A stretch of 64,000 nt of DNA, from NCBI GenBank assembly GCA_020161575.1, contig JAIUNR010000005.1:1-64000 (forward strand), written 5' to 3'. Under the pieces are notes generated by a model. The model was not told the origin of the DNA and did not search any database. It saw only the letters and a program-made list of their open reading frames with translations. Below are positions 37,295 through 48,353 of this stretch, piece after piece; the first letter of the stretch is position 1; every line of letters starts with the position of its first letter. The DNA is from Pseudomonadota bacterium. Lineage in GTDB: Bacteria > Pseudomonadota > Alphaproteobacteria > Rhizobiales > Beijerinckiaceae. A program made the translations under genes and the position numbers.

Positions 37295-39220
37295 ATGCTG
37301 AATGCCATCCGCACCGCCGCCGCCAACTGGCTCGGCCGCCTCGTTCTCACCGTGATCATGGGGATTCTCATCGTCTCCTTCGCGATCTGGGGAATCGGCG
37401 ACATTTTCCGGGGCGGCGTGAACCGCACCGTCGCGACGGTAGGGTCAACCACGATCAGCGCGGAGGAGATCCGCACGCAGTTTTCGAGCGAACTCGAAAG
37501 GCTCCAGCGCCAGCTTCGCCGCCAGATCACGGCGGAGGATGCGCGCGCCTTCGGGCTCGACCGCGAATTGCTCAACCGCACCATCGACGAGGCGGCGCTC
37601 GATGAAACCGCGCGCAAGCTCGGCCTCGCGCTCGATCCCGCGATTGTCGCGCGCTCCATCATGGAGATGCCGGAATTCCGCACCTCCGGCATGTTCGACC
37701 GCAGCAAGCTCAACAGCGTGCTTCAGCAGGCCCGCATGAGCGAGCAGAGCTTCATGAAGAAGCAGGCAAACCTCCTGCTGCGGCTTCAGATCGGCAGCGG
37801 CATGACAGGTGGCCTTGAGGCACCCGAAGCGCTCTCGCTGGCCCTCCACCAATACCGCAACGAGGCGCGTGATCTCGATCTCGTCATCGTGCCGGCGGAC
37901 AAGGTCGCCGCCCCGGCGGAACCGGACGAGACAGCGCTCAAGGCATTCCTTGAGGCGCACAAGGCGGAATTCCGCACGGTTGAAACGCGCAAGGTCACGC
38001 TGATCCGCTCGGTGCCGACCGATTTCGCTGCCGGACTCTCGCTATCGGATGCCGATTTCCGCGCCTATTACGACCGGCAGGTTCCCACCGGCCGTTTCGG
38101 CACCCCGGAAAAGCGCCAGATCCAGCGCGTCCTGTTCGAAACCGAGGCCGATGCGAAGGCCGCGGCGGAGAAGCTCGCGGGCGGCATGAGTTTCGAAGCG
38201 CTGCTGACCGAGAGGAAACTGGCGGAGAAGGATGTCGATTTCGGCACGCTGGCCCGCGGCGAAATCCGCGACCGTGCGATGGCGGAAGCCGCTTTCGCGC
38301 TTGACCAGGGCAAAGTCTCCGCGCCGCTCAAGGACCCGTTCGGCTGGGTGCTGGTGCGCGTCGCGCGGATCGAGCTGTCGCGCGTGCAGCCTTTCGAGCT
38401 GGTCCGCGCCGGACTCGAGGCGGAAGTGCGCGCCGAGAAGCTGCGTACGGACCCGGTGATCAAGACCAAGCTCGACACCCTCTTCCGCAAGATCGAGGAT
38501 CAGCGCATCGCCGGCAAGGGGCTCGCCGAGGCTGCCCAGACCGCCGGCACCACCACGGTTATTCTCCCCGCCCTCGACCGCCAGGGACGGGACGGCGCGG
38601 GCAAGCGCGTCGAGGTTCCCGGCGGGGCGGACGTGCTGAACGCGATTTTCGCCTCCGATATCGGCCTCGACAACGAGCCGGTCCAGACCGCCGATGGCGG
38701 GCATGTCTGGTACGAGATCAACGCGATCGAACCCGCGCGCGACCGCAGCTTCGAGGAAGCGCGTAGCGAGATCCGCGAGAAGGCGATCGCGGATCTGCGC
38801 AACAAGGCGCTCGCCGCCTTTGTCGCCGATCACGTCAAGCGTCTCGAACAGGGCGCGCCGCTCGCCACCATCGCGCAGGAACTTGGCCTGCCGGTCCAGC
38901 GCATTGCGGGCGTCAAGCGGAATACGCAGGATGCCGTGCTGGGGCGCAACGGCGTGGACCGCGCTTTCGCGGGCATTATCGGCAAGGTTGTCAGCGCCGT
39001 GGGACCGGACGGCGCGAGCCGCCTCCTGATCCTGCCGGCCTCGGCCACCATGCTGCCCTATGATGCCGCCGCCGACCAGCAATCCGGCTTCGCGCGCCGT
39101 CTCTCGCAAGGGATCAGCGAAGATATGCTCGCGCAATATACCGCCGCGCGCCGCAAGACGCTCGGCGTCTCGATCAACCAGCCGCTGTTCAACCAGGCGG
39201 TTGGCGCGCAGGCAAACTGA
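37295..39220 (+). CDS. ppiD: Membrane-anchored peptidyl-prolyl isomerase PpiD (SurA-N / parvulin domains)
   Basis: PpiD is a periplasmic chaperone anchored in the inner membrane next to the Sec translocon. Starting at 37295 gives 641 residues, the PpiD length: a short cytoplasmic end, one membrane segment (LGRLVLTVIMGILIVSFAIW, about 14-33), a SurA-like N-domain at about 45-190 and a parvulin-type domain at about 240-360 containing KRQIQRVLFETEADA and DFGTLARGEIRD. The rotamase core lacks some textbook residues, as often in PpiD. The start codon is preceded only by a weak site. trpE begins 12 bp after its stop, so both are likely in one transcript. Confidence 0.92.
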   Translation: MLNAIRTAAANWLGRLVLTVIMGILIVSFAIWGIGDIFRGGVNRTVATVGSTTISAEEIRTQFSSELERLQRQLRRQITAEDARAFGLDRELLNRTIDEAALDETARKLGLALDPAIVARSIMEMPEFRTSGMFDRSKLNSVLQQARMSEQSFMKKQANLLLRLQIGSGMTGGLEAPEALSLALHQYRNEARDLDLVIVPADKVAAPAEPDETALKAFLEAHKAEFRTVETRKVTLIRSVPTDFAAGLSLSDADFRAYYDRQVPTGRFGTPEKRQIQRVLFETEADAKAAAEKLAGGMSFEALLTERKLAEKDVDFGTLARGEIRDRAMAEAAFALDQGKVSAPLKDPFGWVLVRVARIELSRVQPFELVRAGLEAEVRAEKLRTDPVIKTKLDTLFRKIEDQRIAGKGLAEAAQTAGTTTVILPALDRQGRDGAGKRVEVPGGADVLNAIFASDIGLDNEPVQTADGGHVWYEINAIEPARDRSFEEARSEIREKAIADLRNKALAAFVADHVKRLEQGAPLATIAQELGLPVQRIAGVKRNTQDAVLGRNGVDRAFAGIIGKVVSAVGPDGASRLLILPASATMLPYDAAADQQSGFARRLSQGISEDMLAQYTAARRKTLGVSINQPLFNQAVGAQAN

Positions 39221-39232
39221 GCGGGTTGCGCG

Positions 39233-40756
39233 ATGTCTGTCGAACCGGGTTACGATCTTTTTGCGGCGCGTTACGAGGCCGGCGAGGCGCAATGCCTCGC
39301 CCTTCGCCTCGTCTCGGATCTGGAAACGCCGGTTTCCGCCTTCCTCAAGCTGAAAGCCTATTCGGGTGAAGCGCCGGGTTTCCTGCTCGAAAGCGTCGAG
39401 GGCGGCGCGGTGCGGGGCCGCTATTCCATCATCGGAATGCTGCCGGACCTGATCTGGCGCTGCAAGGATGGGCGCACCGAAATCGTTCGCGATGGCAAGG
39501 CGGAGGCGCTTTCCGAGGCGCCGCTCGACACGCTGCGTGCCCTTATCGCGGAAAGCGCGATCAAGCATCTTGAAGGCCTGCCGCCCATGGCGAGCGGCAT
39601 TTTCGGCTTTCTCGGCTACGACATGGTGCGCCATATGGAGCGCTTGGGCCCGGCCAAGCCCGACCCGATCGGCATTCCCGATGCGCTGATGATCCGGCCG
39701 ACCATTCTCGTGGTCTTCGATGCGGTAAAAGACGAGATTTTCGTCATGACCCCGGTCTTCCCCAGGGCCGGCGGCAACCCCAAGGCAGCCTATGAAGCCG
39801 CTTCCGACCGGCTTCACGCCATTGTCGGCGCGCTCGACGCCCCGATCCACCATAAGCAGGAACCGGCGGATCTCGCCGCGCGCCTGCCCGTGCAGGTTTC
39901 CAATACCAGCCCGGCCGAATATACCGCCATGGTGGCCAGGGCGAAGGAATACATCCTCGCCGGTGATATCTTCCAGGTGGTGCTGAGCCAGCGCTTCACC
40001 TCGGAATTCGATCTCGACGCGTTCTCGCTCTATCGCGCCCTGCGCCGCGTCAATCCTTCACCCTATCTGTGCTATCTTGATTTCTCCGAATTCCAGATCG
40101 TGTGTTCGAGCCCCGAAATCCTCGTGAAGGTTGACCATCGCGAGGGGGGAAAGCGGCGAGTCACCATCCGCCCCATCGCGGGGACGCGGCCACGCGGCGC
40201 GACGCCGGGCGAGGACAAGCGGCTCGAAGAGGAGCTTCTCGCCGACCACAAGGAACGCGCCGAGCATCTCATGCTGCTCGATCTCGGTCGCAATGATGTC
40301 GGCCGGGTCGCGGAGATCGGCTCCGTCGAGGTCACCGACAGCTATTTCGTCGAGCGCTACAGCCAGGTCATGCATATCGTCTCGAATGTCGAGGGGGATC
40401 TCGCGCCGGAACACGACGTGATCGACGCGCTCGCGGCGGGTTTTCCGGCCGGAACCGTCTCGGGCGCGCCGAAGATCCGCGCCATGGAGATCATCGACGA
40501 GCTGGAGAAGGACAAGCGCGGCGCCTATGCCGGAGCGATCGGGTATTTCGGCGCCGATGGCGCGATGGATACCTGCATCGTCCTGCGCACCGCGATTGTG
40601 AAGGACGGCAAGATGCATGTGCAGGCCGGCGCCGGCATCGTGCATGACAGTGACCCCGCCTCCGAACAGCGCGAATGCGAGAACAAGGCCAAGGCCTTGT
40701 TCAAGGCGGCGGAGGAAGCCGTGCGGTTTGCCTCGCGCGGCAAACGCGGGCAATAA
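39233..40756 (+). CDS. trpE: Anthranilate synthase component I
   Basis: TrpE makes anthranilate from chorismate with ammonia supplied by TrpG. The 507-residue product has the N-terminal domain with the tryptophan feedback motif LLES at 51-54 followed by GRYSIIG, and the chorismate-binding domain with SPYLCYLDF, IRPIAGTRPRGATP, LLDLGRNDVGRV, FPAGTVSGAPKIRAMEII and YAGAIGYFGADGAMD. It is not fused to TrpG. It starts 12 bp after ppiD; no leader peptide with Trp codons or attenuator precedes it. Confidence 0.97.
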   Translation: MSVEPGYDLFAARYEAGEAQCLALRLVSDLETPVSAFLKLKAYSGEAPGFLLESVEGGAVRGRYSIIGMLPDLIWRCKDGRTEIVRDGKAEALSEAPLDTLRALIAESAIKHLEGLPPMASGIFGFLGYDMVRHMERLGPAKPDPIGIPDALMIRPTILVVFDAVKDEIFVMTPVFPRAGGNPKAAYEAASDRLHAIVGALDAPIHHKQEPADLAARLPVQVSNTSPAEYTAMVARAKEYILAGDIFQVVLSQRFTSEFDLDAFSLYRALRRVNPSPYLCYLDFSEFQIVCSSPEILVKVDHREGGKRRVTIRPIAGTRPRGATPGEDKRLEEELLADHKERAEHLMLLDLGRNDVGRVAEIGSVEVTDSYFVERYSQVMHIVSNVEGDLAPEHDVIDALAAGFPAGTVSGAPKIRAMEIIDELEKDKRGAYAGAIGYFGADGAMDTCIVLRTAIVKDGKMHVQAGAGIVHDSDPASEQRECENKAKALFKAAEEAVRFASRGKRGQ

Positions 40757-40779
40757 TCACCGAAGAACTGGAAAAGGCC

Positions 40780-41376
40780 ATGCGCATCGCCCTGATCGAC
40801 AATTACGACAGCTTCACCTTCAACGTGGTCCATGCCCTCGGCAAGGAAGGCGCGAAGGTCGAGGTCTGGCGTAACGATGCGATCACGGCCGAGGCGCTGA
40901 TGGCGCGCGCGCCGGAGGCGATCGTGATTTCGCCAGGTCCGTGCACGCCCAACGAGGCGGGGATCTCGCTCGATGTGGTCAAGGCCGCCGCCGGCAAGGT
41001 GCCGCTGCTCGGCATTTGTCTCGGCCATCAGGCCATCGGGCAGGCTTTCGGCGGCACGATCCGCCGCGCCGCGCCGATGCATGGCAAGGTGTCGCGCATC
41101 CAGCATGATGGAAACGGCCTGTTCCGTGGCATCAACGGGCCGCTGGAAGTGACGCGCTATCATTCGCTGGTGGTGGAGGCGTCGGATCTCCCGCCCGCAC
41201 TCGTCGCGAATGCGCGGAGCGATGATGGGCTGATCATGGCGATGAAACACCGCGAATTGCCGGTTTTCGGGGTTCAGTTCCATCCCGAGAGCATCGCCAC
41301 CGAGCATGGCGCGGCGATCTGCCGCAATTTCATCGACCTCGCCCGCGATTTCAACGCCCGCCGGAAGGCAGCCTGA
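40780..41376 (+). CDS. trpG: Anthranilate synthase component II (glutamine amidotransferase)
   Basis: TrpG supplies ammonia to TrpE. Starting at 40780 gives 198 residues of a class I amidotransferase: IDNYDSFTFNVVHALG at the N-terminus, the oxyanion strand VISPGPCTPNEAG, nucleophile Cys 80 in LLGICLGHQAIG, and the His/Glu pair in FGVQFHPESIATEHG. It begins 23 bp after trpE. An earlier in-frame ATG inside trpE is not used because it adds no family sequence. Confidence 0.96.
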   Translation: MRIALIDNYDSFTFNVVHALGKEGAKVEVWRNDAITAEALMARAPEAIVISPGPCTPNEAGISLDVVKAAAGKVPLLGICLGHQAIGQAFGGTIRRAAPMHGKVSRIQHDGNGLFRGINGPLEVTRYHSLVVEASDLPPALVANARSDDGLIMAMKHRELPVFGVQFHPESIATEHGAAICRNFIDLARDFNARRKAA

Positions 41377-41386
41377 GAGTTCAGTC

Positions 41387-42406
<1,020 letters not shown>

Positions 42407-42407
42407 G

Positions 42408-43220
42408 ATGGCCGATATCCTGCGCAAGATCGAGGCGACGAAACGCGAGGAAGTCGCCGCCGCCAAGGCGCGCATGCCGGAAACGACCTTGCGTGCTCAG
42501 GCCGCCGCGGCAGCGCCGGTGCGCGGCTTTACGGCGGCGATCGAACGCAAGCTTGCCGGGGGCGGCTTTGCCCTGATCGCGGAAATCAAGAAGGCCAGCC
42601 CGTCCAAGGGGTTGATCCGGGCCGATTTCGACCCGCCCGCCCTCGCCCGCGCTTACGAGGCGGGCGGCGCAGCCTGTCTCTCCGTGCTCACGGATACGCC
42701 CTATTTTCAGGGCGCGCCGGAATATCTCGTCGCCGCGCGCGCGGCGACAAGCCTGCCGGTGATCCGCAAGGATTTCCTGATCGATCCCTATCAGGTGATC
42801 GAAGCGCGGGCGATGGGCGGGGATTGCATCCTCGTCATCATGGCTTCGGTCGATGACGCGCTGGCGGCCGATCTCGTCGCCGCCGCGCAGGCACTTGGCA
42901 TGGATGCGCTGATTGAGGTCCACGATGAAGCCGAAATGGAACGCGCGCTCCGGCTGCCCTCGCGTCTCATCGGCATCAACAACCGCGATCTCAAGAGCTT
43001 CAACGTCGATCTCAGCGTTTCCGAGCGCCTCGCGCCGATGGTACCGGCGGATCGCATCCTTGTCGGCGAGAGCGGGATCTTCACGCATGAGGATTGCCTG
43101 CGTCTCGCGAAAAGCCGCATCGCGACCTTCCTTGTCGGTGAGAGCCTCATGCGCCAGAGCGACGTGAGCACCGCGACCCGCGCCTTGCTCACGGGCGAGG
43201 CGACGGGAGAAGCGGCGTGA
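42408..43220 (+). CDS. trpC: Indole-3-glycerol phosphate synthase
   Basis: TrpC closes the indole ring to form indole-3-glycerol phosphate. The 270-residue TIM-barrel shows the N-terminal [31 protein letters not shown] with the catalytic lysine, [16 protein letters not shown], the second lysine in [36 protein letters not shown] and [11 protein letters not shown]. It is not fused to TrpF. It overlaps moaC by 4 bp (GTGA), so molybdenum-cofactor genes are translated from the same message. Confidence 0.97.
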   Translation: MADILRKIEATKREEVAAAKARMPETTLRAQAAAAAPVRGFTAAIERKLAGGGFALIAEIKKASPSKGLIRADFDPPALARAYEAGGAACLSVLTDTPYFQGAPEYLVAARAATSLPVIRKDFLIDPYQVIEARAMGGDCILVIMASVDDALAADLVAAAQALGMDALIEVHDEAEMERALRLPSRLIGINNRDLKSFNVDLSVSERLAPMVPADRILVGESGIFTHEDCLRLAKSRIATFLVGESLMRQSDVSTATRALLTGEATGEAA

Positions 43221-43702
43221 CCTCCCCTCGCCTCACGCATCTCGATGCCGCCGGCGCGGCCAACATGGTCGATGTCGGCGACAAGGCCGCCACCAGCCGT
43301 GAGGCCCGCGCCGAAGGGCGCGTCGTGATGCGTCCCGAAACGCTGGCGCTGATCCGCGACGGCATGGCCAAGAAAGGCGACGTGATCGCCACCGCGCGCA
43401 TCGCGGGGATCATGGCCGCGAAGAAAACATCCGACCTGATCCCGCTCTGTCATCCCCTGCTGCTGACCAAGGTGCAGGTGGATATCGCGCTCGACGAGAG
43501 CCTGCCCGGCCTCAGGGTCTCGGCTCTGGCGCGCGTCACGGGACAGACCGGCGTCGAGATGGAGGCACTGACGGCTGTTTCCGTCGCCTGCCTCACCATT
43601 TACGACATGGCCAAGGCCGTGGATCGCGGCATGCAGATCGAAGGCATCCGCGTCATCGAGAAATCGGGCGGGAAATCCGGCGACTGGACGGCCGAAGCCT
43701 GA
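43217..43702 (+). CDS. moaC: Cyclic pyranopterin monophosphate synthase MoaC
   Basis: MoaC completes the first step of molybdenum-cofactor synthesis, forming cyclic pyranopterin monophosphate. A GTG start overlapping the trpC stop (GTGA) gives 161 residues. The family motifs are [44 protein letters not shown] and [20 protein letters not shown] (20 residues), with the catalytic Lys and Asp in the last part and in AKAVDRGM. moeA follows 11 bp downstream. Confidence 0.96.
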   Translation: MTSPRLTHLDAAGAANMVDVGDKAATSREARAEGRVVMRPETLALIRDGMAKKGDVIATARIAGIMAAKKTSDLIPLCHPLLLTKVQVDIALDESLPGLRVSALARVTGQTGVEMEALTAVSVACLTIYDMAKAVDRGMQIEGIRVIEKSGGKSGDWTAEA

Positions 43703-43713
43703 GAGGAATTCCC

Positions 43714-44955
43714 ATGAGCGACGCAGCAAGACCGCCCGTGACGCCGATGCTGCCCGTCGCGGAGGCGCGCGCGCGCATTCTCGCGGCGGCGGGGCAGCAT
43801 CCGCGCCGGATCGAGCATGTCCGCGTCGAGGAGGCCGATGGCCGCGTGCTCGCGGCTGATCTTTGCGCAAAACGTACACAACCGCCTTTCGATGTCTCGG
43901 CGATGGATGGATTCGCAATCCGCGCCGTGGATAGCGATCCGCCGGGCCAGCCCTTGATGATCATCGGCGAGAGTGCGGCCGGACACCCGTTTCCCGGTCG
44001 GATCGAGGCGGGCGAGGCCACGCGCATCTTCACCGGCGCGGTTGTTCCCGAAGGCGCCGACAGCGTGCTCATCCAGGAGCGCGCGCGCGTCACCGGCTCC
44101 ATGCTTTTTCCCGAAGCCAGCGTCAGCACCGGCCTGCATATCCGCCGCGCCGGGCGCGATTTTACGGCCGGCGTCACCGGATTGCGGGCAGGCACCCGGC
44201 TCGATCCGGGGACGATCGCGCTTGCCGGCGCGATGGATCACGCCACGCTCGCGGTCTTCGCACGTCCGCGCATCGGCGTGCTGGCGACCGGAGACGAGTT
44301 GGTGCCGCCCGGCACCGAGGGCGCGCCGGCGGATAGCATCGTCGCCACCAATTCCTTCGCCATCGCCGCGATCCTGCGTCGCCATGGCGCGGAAATCCGT
44401 GATTTCGGCATTGCGCGCGATACCGAGGAAAGCCTTGATGCCGCGCTGGATTCCGCGCTCGGCTGGGGCGCGGATTGCCTGATCACCATCGGCGGCGCCT
44501 CGGTCGGCAAGCACGATCTGGTCCGCCCTGTCCTCACGCGGCGCGGCGCGCGGCAGGATTTCTACAAGATCGCGATGCGCCCCGGAAAACCCCTGAATTT
44601 CGGCCAGCTCGGCACCATGCTTGTCGCCGGTCTGCCGGGAAATCCGGTCTCCTCCTTTGTTTGCGCGCATCTTTTCCTCGCACCGCTCGTCGCGGCGCTT
44701 CAAGGCGAAAGCGCGCCGATCCCCATGCGCGAGAGCGCCCTGCTCGGACGTGACCTGCCCGCGAACGATGAGCGCGAGGATTACCTGCGCGCCCGCCTCC
44801 ATACGGATGAGAACGGGATGCTGGTAGCGACCCCGTTCGGGGATCAGGATTCCTCCCTGATCTCGGTCTATGCCGAGGCCCGCGCGCTGGTTATCCGACC
44901 GGCCCATGCCGGCGCAGCCAGGGCCGGCGAAAAAGTCGACATCCTGCGCATCTGA
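43714..44955 (+). CDS. moeA: Molybdopterin molybdenumtransferase MoeA
   Basis: MoeA inserts molybdate into adenylated molybdopterin. The 413-residue product has MoeA domains I-IV in order: an N-terminal region with PPFDVSAMDGFAIRA near 56-70, IFTGAVVPEGADSVL, the MogA-like domain with VLATGDELVPPGT and ITIGGASVGKHD, MRPGKPLNFGQLG, LPGNPVSSFV, and a C-terminal domain from about 340. It is the last gene of the ppiD-trp-moa series before the 300-bp lexA control region. AT-rich or T-rich termination signals are not obvious after it. Confidence 0.96.
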   Translation: MSDAARPPVTPMLPVAEARARILAAAGQHPRRIEHVRVEEADGRVLAADLCAKRTQPPFDVSAMDGFAIRAVDSDPPGQPLMIIGESAAGHPFPGRIEAGEATRIFTGAVVPEGADSVLIQERARVTGSMLFPEASVSTGLHIRRAGRDFTAGVTGLRAGTRLDPGTIALAGAMDHATLAVFARPRIGVLATGDELVPPGTEGAPADSIVATNSFAIAAILRRHGAEIRDFGIARDTEESLDAALDSALGWGADCLITIGGASVGKHDLVRPVLTRRGARQDFYKIAMRPGKPLNFGQLGTMLVAGLPGNPVSSFVCAHLFLAPLVAALQGESAPIPMRESALLGRDLPANDEREDYLRARLHTDENGMLVATPFGDQDSSLISVYAEARALVIRPAHAGAARAGEKVDILRI

Positions 44956-45160
44956 ACGTCTCCGATTGAACCTGCCGCACGAACGCAGGTCCCCGCCTGC
45001 CAGCGCAGTCTGCCGGCCTCTTGGTCTAGGAATGCAGTCTTATTGCCCCTCTCCTTTTGTGCGTTTTTGCAAAGATGCGCCGCGAGCCCCCTCTGCGGGG
45101 AGCTTCCATCACGATTTCTTATGGGTTGGGCGGGGCTCGCTCTCCGGCGTCTTTCATGTC

Positions 45161-45186
45161 GAACACTTGCCGAACGCTCGCGGAAC
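45161..45186 (+). promoter_or_regulatory. LexA operator: three GAAC half-sites at 11-bp spacing (SOS box)
   Basis: GAAC occurs at 45161-45164, 45172-45175 and 45183-45186, each pair separated by exactly 7 bases. GAAC-N7-GAAC is the LexA-binding consensus of alphaproteobacteria, so two overlapping SOS boxes share the central half-site. It lies 70 bp upstream of lexA, where autorepression is expected. A possible promoter, TTGCCG at 45168 and TAACGA at 45191 with a 17-base spacer, would be covered by the operator; the -10 match is weak. Confidence 0.85.
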
Positions 45187-45202
45187 ATGGTAACGATGTT
45201 CC
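45182..45202 (+). promoter_or_regulatory. Palindrome next to the SOS box
   Basis: GGAACAT (45182-45188) and ATGTTCC (45196-45202) form a perfect inverted repeat with a 7-base spacer and include the third GAAC half-site. It may be an additional LexA contact in inverted form or the site of a second regulator, close to the predicted lexA transcription start. Confidence 0.5.
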
Positions 45203-45255
45203 GGTTTTGTTTTTGGTGATTCCCTTGGGGCGCGTTCTGACGGCGGAGGCAGGCA

Positions 45256-45960
45256 ATGCTCACGAAGAAACAGATTGAATTGCTACGCTTCATCCACGAG
45301 CGCCTTACGGAAAACGGCGTGCCGCCCTCTTTCGACGAGATGAAGGAAGCGCTCGATCTCAAATCGAAATCCGGCATTCACCGGCTGATCCTCGCGCTGG
45401 AGGAGCGCGGCTTCATTCGCCGCCTGCCCAACCGCGCCCGCGCGCTCGAGGTCATCCGCCTGCCGGACGCGCATGTGCCGCGCCCCGGTCGCCAGCGTTT
45501 CGCCCCTTCGGTGATCGAGGGCAATCTCGGCAAGGTCCCCTCGCCAGCTCCGGCTGCCGCGCCCGAAATCGCTTCGCGCAACATCGCGATCCCGGTGATG
45601 GGACGCATCGCCGCCGGCACGCCGATCTCCGCGATCCAGAGCCGCAGCCATACCGTGGATATCTCGCCCGATTTCCTCAGCCACGGCGAGCATTACGCCC
45701 TTGAGGTACGCGGCGATTCCATGATCGAGGCCGGCATTTTCGATGGCGATCTCGTCGTCATCCGCAAGCAGGAAACCGCCGATACCGGCGATATCGTCGT
45801 CGCGCTGATCGATGACGAGGAGGCAACGCTCAAGCGCCTGCGCCGCAAGGGAGCCTCGATCGCCCTCGAAGCGGCGAACCCCAATTACGAGACGCGCATT
45901 TTCGGGCCGGACCGCGTACGCGTGCAGGGCAAGCTCGTCAGTCTTGTCCGCCGCTACTGA
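45256..45960 (+). CDS. lexA: SOS repressor LexA
   Basis: LexA represses DNA-damage genes and cleaves itself when RecA is activated. The 234-residue product has the N-terminal winged helix ([36 protein letters not shown]), a linker of about 50 residues, and the C-terminal peptidase domain with the Ala-Gly cleavage site in GRIAAGTP, the nucleophilic serine in [11 protein letters not shown] and the general-base lysine in [10 protein letters not shown]. Its start follows GGCGGAGG by 7 bases. Its 3' end overlaps the convergent comEC by 23 bp. Confidence 0.97.
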   Translation: MLTKKQIELLRFIHERLTENGVPPSFDEMKEALDLKSKSGIHRLILALEERGFIRRLPNRARALEVIRLPDAHVPRPGRQRFAPSVIEGNLGKVPSPAPAAAPEIASRNIAIPVMGRIAAGTPISAIQSRSHTVDISPDFLSHGEHYALEVRGDSMIEAGIFDGDLVVIRKQETADTGDIVVALIDDEEATLKRLRRKGASIALEAANPNYETRIFGPDRVRVQGKLVSLVRRY

Positions 45961-48247
45961 GGGAACCGGCTTCAGGCCCCAACGCGCCTGCCTGTGCAGG
46001 TGCAGATGCCTGCAACGGCGAAGAAACGCGCCGCCAGGGACGCATCTGCTCCGGGGCAAGGCTACTCGTGACGCGCCATTCGTTGGGGTTTGTGGAGAAG
46101 ATGCGGCTCGCGCCAAAGCGCTGGAAATGCGCCTTGTCGAGCACGCGCTTGCCCTCGCAGGGCGCCGGCGCCTCAACCGGCGTGATCACGATATCGGCGC
46201 GCCGGCAATCCTCGCGCAGCGCCTGAAGCGTATTCGACAACACGACGATCCGGCCATCCATGAGGCGGCCCACACAGCCCGCGCGATCGCAGGCGATGCC
46301 TTCGCGCAAGCTCCTGTCCTCTGGACGGCGCGCATCGCCCAGAGCCGGAAGCCATTGCGAGAGCGTGAAGCGACGCGGAGAGCCGACCGAAAGCAGGCGA
46401 TATTGCCCGCCCTCGCCCCGGATCAACACCATCCGCCCCGACGAATCGACGAGGAGATCGGGCAAGGGAGCGGCCTGCAACGTGATCCCCCATACACCAA
46501 GCGGCAGGATCGCCAATGCTCGCAGGCGCGTTCGGAATCCCACCGCCAGAAGCAAGGCGAACACCAGCAGCGCGAAGGAAAAGCCGGGCATGCGCGCTAC
46601 GGGAAAGCTCGCATTCTCGATCGCCGCGACCTTTTCCGCGACAATCAGGACCCCGGCCACCCCCTCGCCCATTAATCGCCAGATCAAACCGTCGAACCCG
46701 AACGGTACCAGCAGCGTGCCGGCAACCGCCGCCGGCATCACGATGAGCGAGACAAGTGGAATCGCGAGCGAATTCCCGATCAGCCCATAGGGGTTGAGCC
46801 GGTGGAAATGGAAAGCCGAGAACGGCGCCGTCGCGAGGGTCGCGACCAGCGTGGTCACGACAATCCCGGCAAAAGCGACGAGAAGCGCGAGCAACAGGCG
46901 CTCGACAAGGCCACGAGAGTGCAATACGGCGCGCGGGGAGCGCCGATCGCGCCAGATCTGGTTGGCGGCAATCAGGCTTGCCACGGCGGCAAAGGACATC
47001 TGGAAGCTCGGTCCCAGCAGCGATTCCGGCTCGCGCGCCATCACCAGCAAGGCGGCGAGCGCGAGATTGCGCATGGCCAGAGCCGGCCGGTCGACAAGGA
47101 TCGCGCCGAGCATGACGAGGGTCATGATCAGCGAGCGCTCCGTCGCCACTTCGGAGCCGGAGAAGACACAGTAGAAGCTTGCGCCGGCCATCGCGCACAG
47201 CGCCGCGATCTTCTTGACCGGATAGCGCAGCGCGACGGCGGGCGAAGCCGCAAGCAGGGCCCGCACCAGCCAGAAAAGCACCCCGGCCGCCAGCACCATG
47301 TGAAGGCCGGAAATCGAGACGATGTGATAAAGGCCGGAAGCGCGCAGATCCTCGTTCGTTTCCTCGGAGATGAGCCCGCGCTTGCCCGTGACCAGCGCCG
47401 CGGAAAGCGCGCCCGCCTCGCCGCCGATGGCGCGCGCGATGCGCGCGGTCATGGCGTTGCGCCAGCTATCGATGCGGGCATTGAAGCGCAGCGCCAGCGG
47501 CGCCTCCCGTGGTGCCGGCGCAAGTTCGAGACGTCCGGTCGCGTAGCCCACGCCGCCGATGCCACGAAAAAAAGCCTCGCGGCGAAAATCGTATCCGCCG
47601 GGCATGGCCGCTTCGGCCGGGGGCGAGAGGCGTACGCGCAGGACGATGTGATCACCCGGTGCGATGCCGGGCTGCGATGCCATGCCTACACGCAGGCGCC
47701 CTGGCAATTTTTTCGGCGTGATCCCCTCCATGGCGCTGGGCGCGATCGTGAGGCGGAAGCGCGCGCCGGTATCATCGAGCGTCTCGATGAAACCCTTGAT
47801 CTCGCCAAAGAAATCGCGTTCGAGCATGGGAGTCGCGACCGAGGCGGTCCGCAGGCTCGCCGCCGAAAACCCCGTCGCCGCGACCGTAACGCCGAGAAGG
47901 ATCGCCCTCGAAAACGCTCCGGCACTTTCGGGCAGACGCAGGTAGAAAAGCAGCGAGAACGCGGCAAGCGCCGGCCCGGCCCATCGCGCGGGTTCCTCTG
48001 CTGCGGCGAAATAGGCGAGGATGCCGAGGCCGAAAGCGACCGGAAGCCACAGGAATCCCGAGCGGAATTCACGCTCGCGCGCCAGCAGCGCGCCCAAATC
48101 ATGCCCAAGATTATCAAGCAGCCCGCTTCGCGCCCCCCGTTCTTCGGCCTGAGGCGTCGGCACGACGAGGGCGCGCGCGCGTTTCATCGGGCGCGTTTTC
48201 CGCGCGGCCCGGAAGGCGCGGGCTTGCGGGATTGGGGGTGAAGGCAC
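45938..48247 (-). CDS. comEC: ComEC/Rec2-family DNA-uptake membrane protein
   Basis: ComEC forms the inner-membrane channel for transforming DNA. The 769-residue product has an N-terminal DUF4131 region with membrane segments (about 65-110) and an OB-like part, then the competence domain with [19 protein letters not shown] (nineteen residues), [16 protein letters not shown] and at least seven membrane segments. The C-terminal region after about 600 is soluble but lacks the HxHxDH metal motif of the beta-lactamase domain, as in many alphaproteobacterial ComEC proteins. Natural transformation therefore cannot be assumed. The start could be the ATG at codon 21. It is divergent from gltX. Confidence 0.9.
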   Translation of the reverse strand: MPSPPIPQARAFRAARKTRPMKRARALVVPTPQAEERGARSGLLDNLGHDLGALLAREREFRSGFLWLPVAFGLGILAYFAAAEEPARWAGPALAAFSLLFYLRLPESAGAFSRAILLGVTVAATGFSAASLRTASVATPMLERDFFGEIKGFIETLDDTGARFRLTIAPSAMEGITPKKLPGRLRVGMASQPGIAPGDHIVLRVRLSPPAEAAMPGGYDFRREAFFRGIGGVGYATGRLELAPAPREAPLALRFNARIDSWRNAMTARIARAIGGEAGALSAALVTGKRGLISEETNEDLRASGLYHIVSISGLHMVLAAGVLFWLVRALLAASPAVALRYPVKKIAALCAMAGASFYCVFSGSEVATERSLIMTLVMLGAILVDRPALAMRNLALAALLVMAREPESLLGPSFQMSFAAVASLIAANQIWRDRRSPRAVLHSRGLVERLLLALLVAFAGIVVTTLVATLATAPFSAFHFHRLNPYGLIGNSLAIPLVSLIVMPAAVAGTLLVPFGFDGLIWRLMGEGVAGVLIVAEKVAAIENASFPVARMPGFSFALLVFALLLAVGFRTRLRALAILPLGVWGITLQAAPLPDLLVDSSGRMVLIRGEGGQYRLLSVGSPRRFTLSQWLPALGDARRPEDRSLREGIACDRAGCVGRLMDGRIVVLSNTLQALREDCRRADIVITPVEAPAPCEGKRVLDKAHFQRFGASRIFSTNPNEWRVTSSLAPEQMRPWRRVSSPLQASAPAQAGALGPEAGSLSSGGQD

Positions 48248-48353
48248 GGAGCGATCGCCATAAACCGCCTTTCATGCGCTGTTTTGCCATGCTAGAGCGC
48301 GCTCGAACGTGCCGCAACCGGCGCCAGACGCCTTCCCCAATTCCGAGATCGAG

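Larger units (their letters stand above)
44956..45255. other. 300-bp intergenic region carrying the lexA control sites
   Basis: The first 200 bases after moeA show no gene and no convincing terminator. The last 100 bases contain three GAAC half-sites and an overlapping palindrome, described separately, and a ribosome-binding site GGCGGAGG before lexA. Confidence 0.7.

Noticed and set aside
38042-39853. 603-codon minus-strand frame across ppiD and trpE
   Set aside because: Spans the junction of two well-identified plus-strand genes; no motifs.
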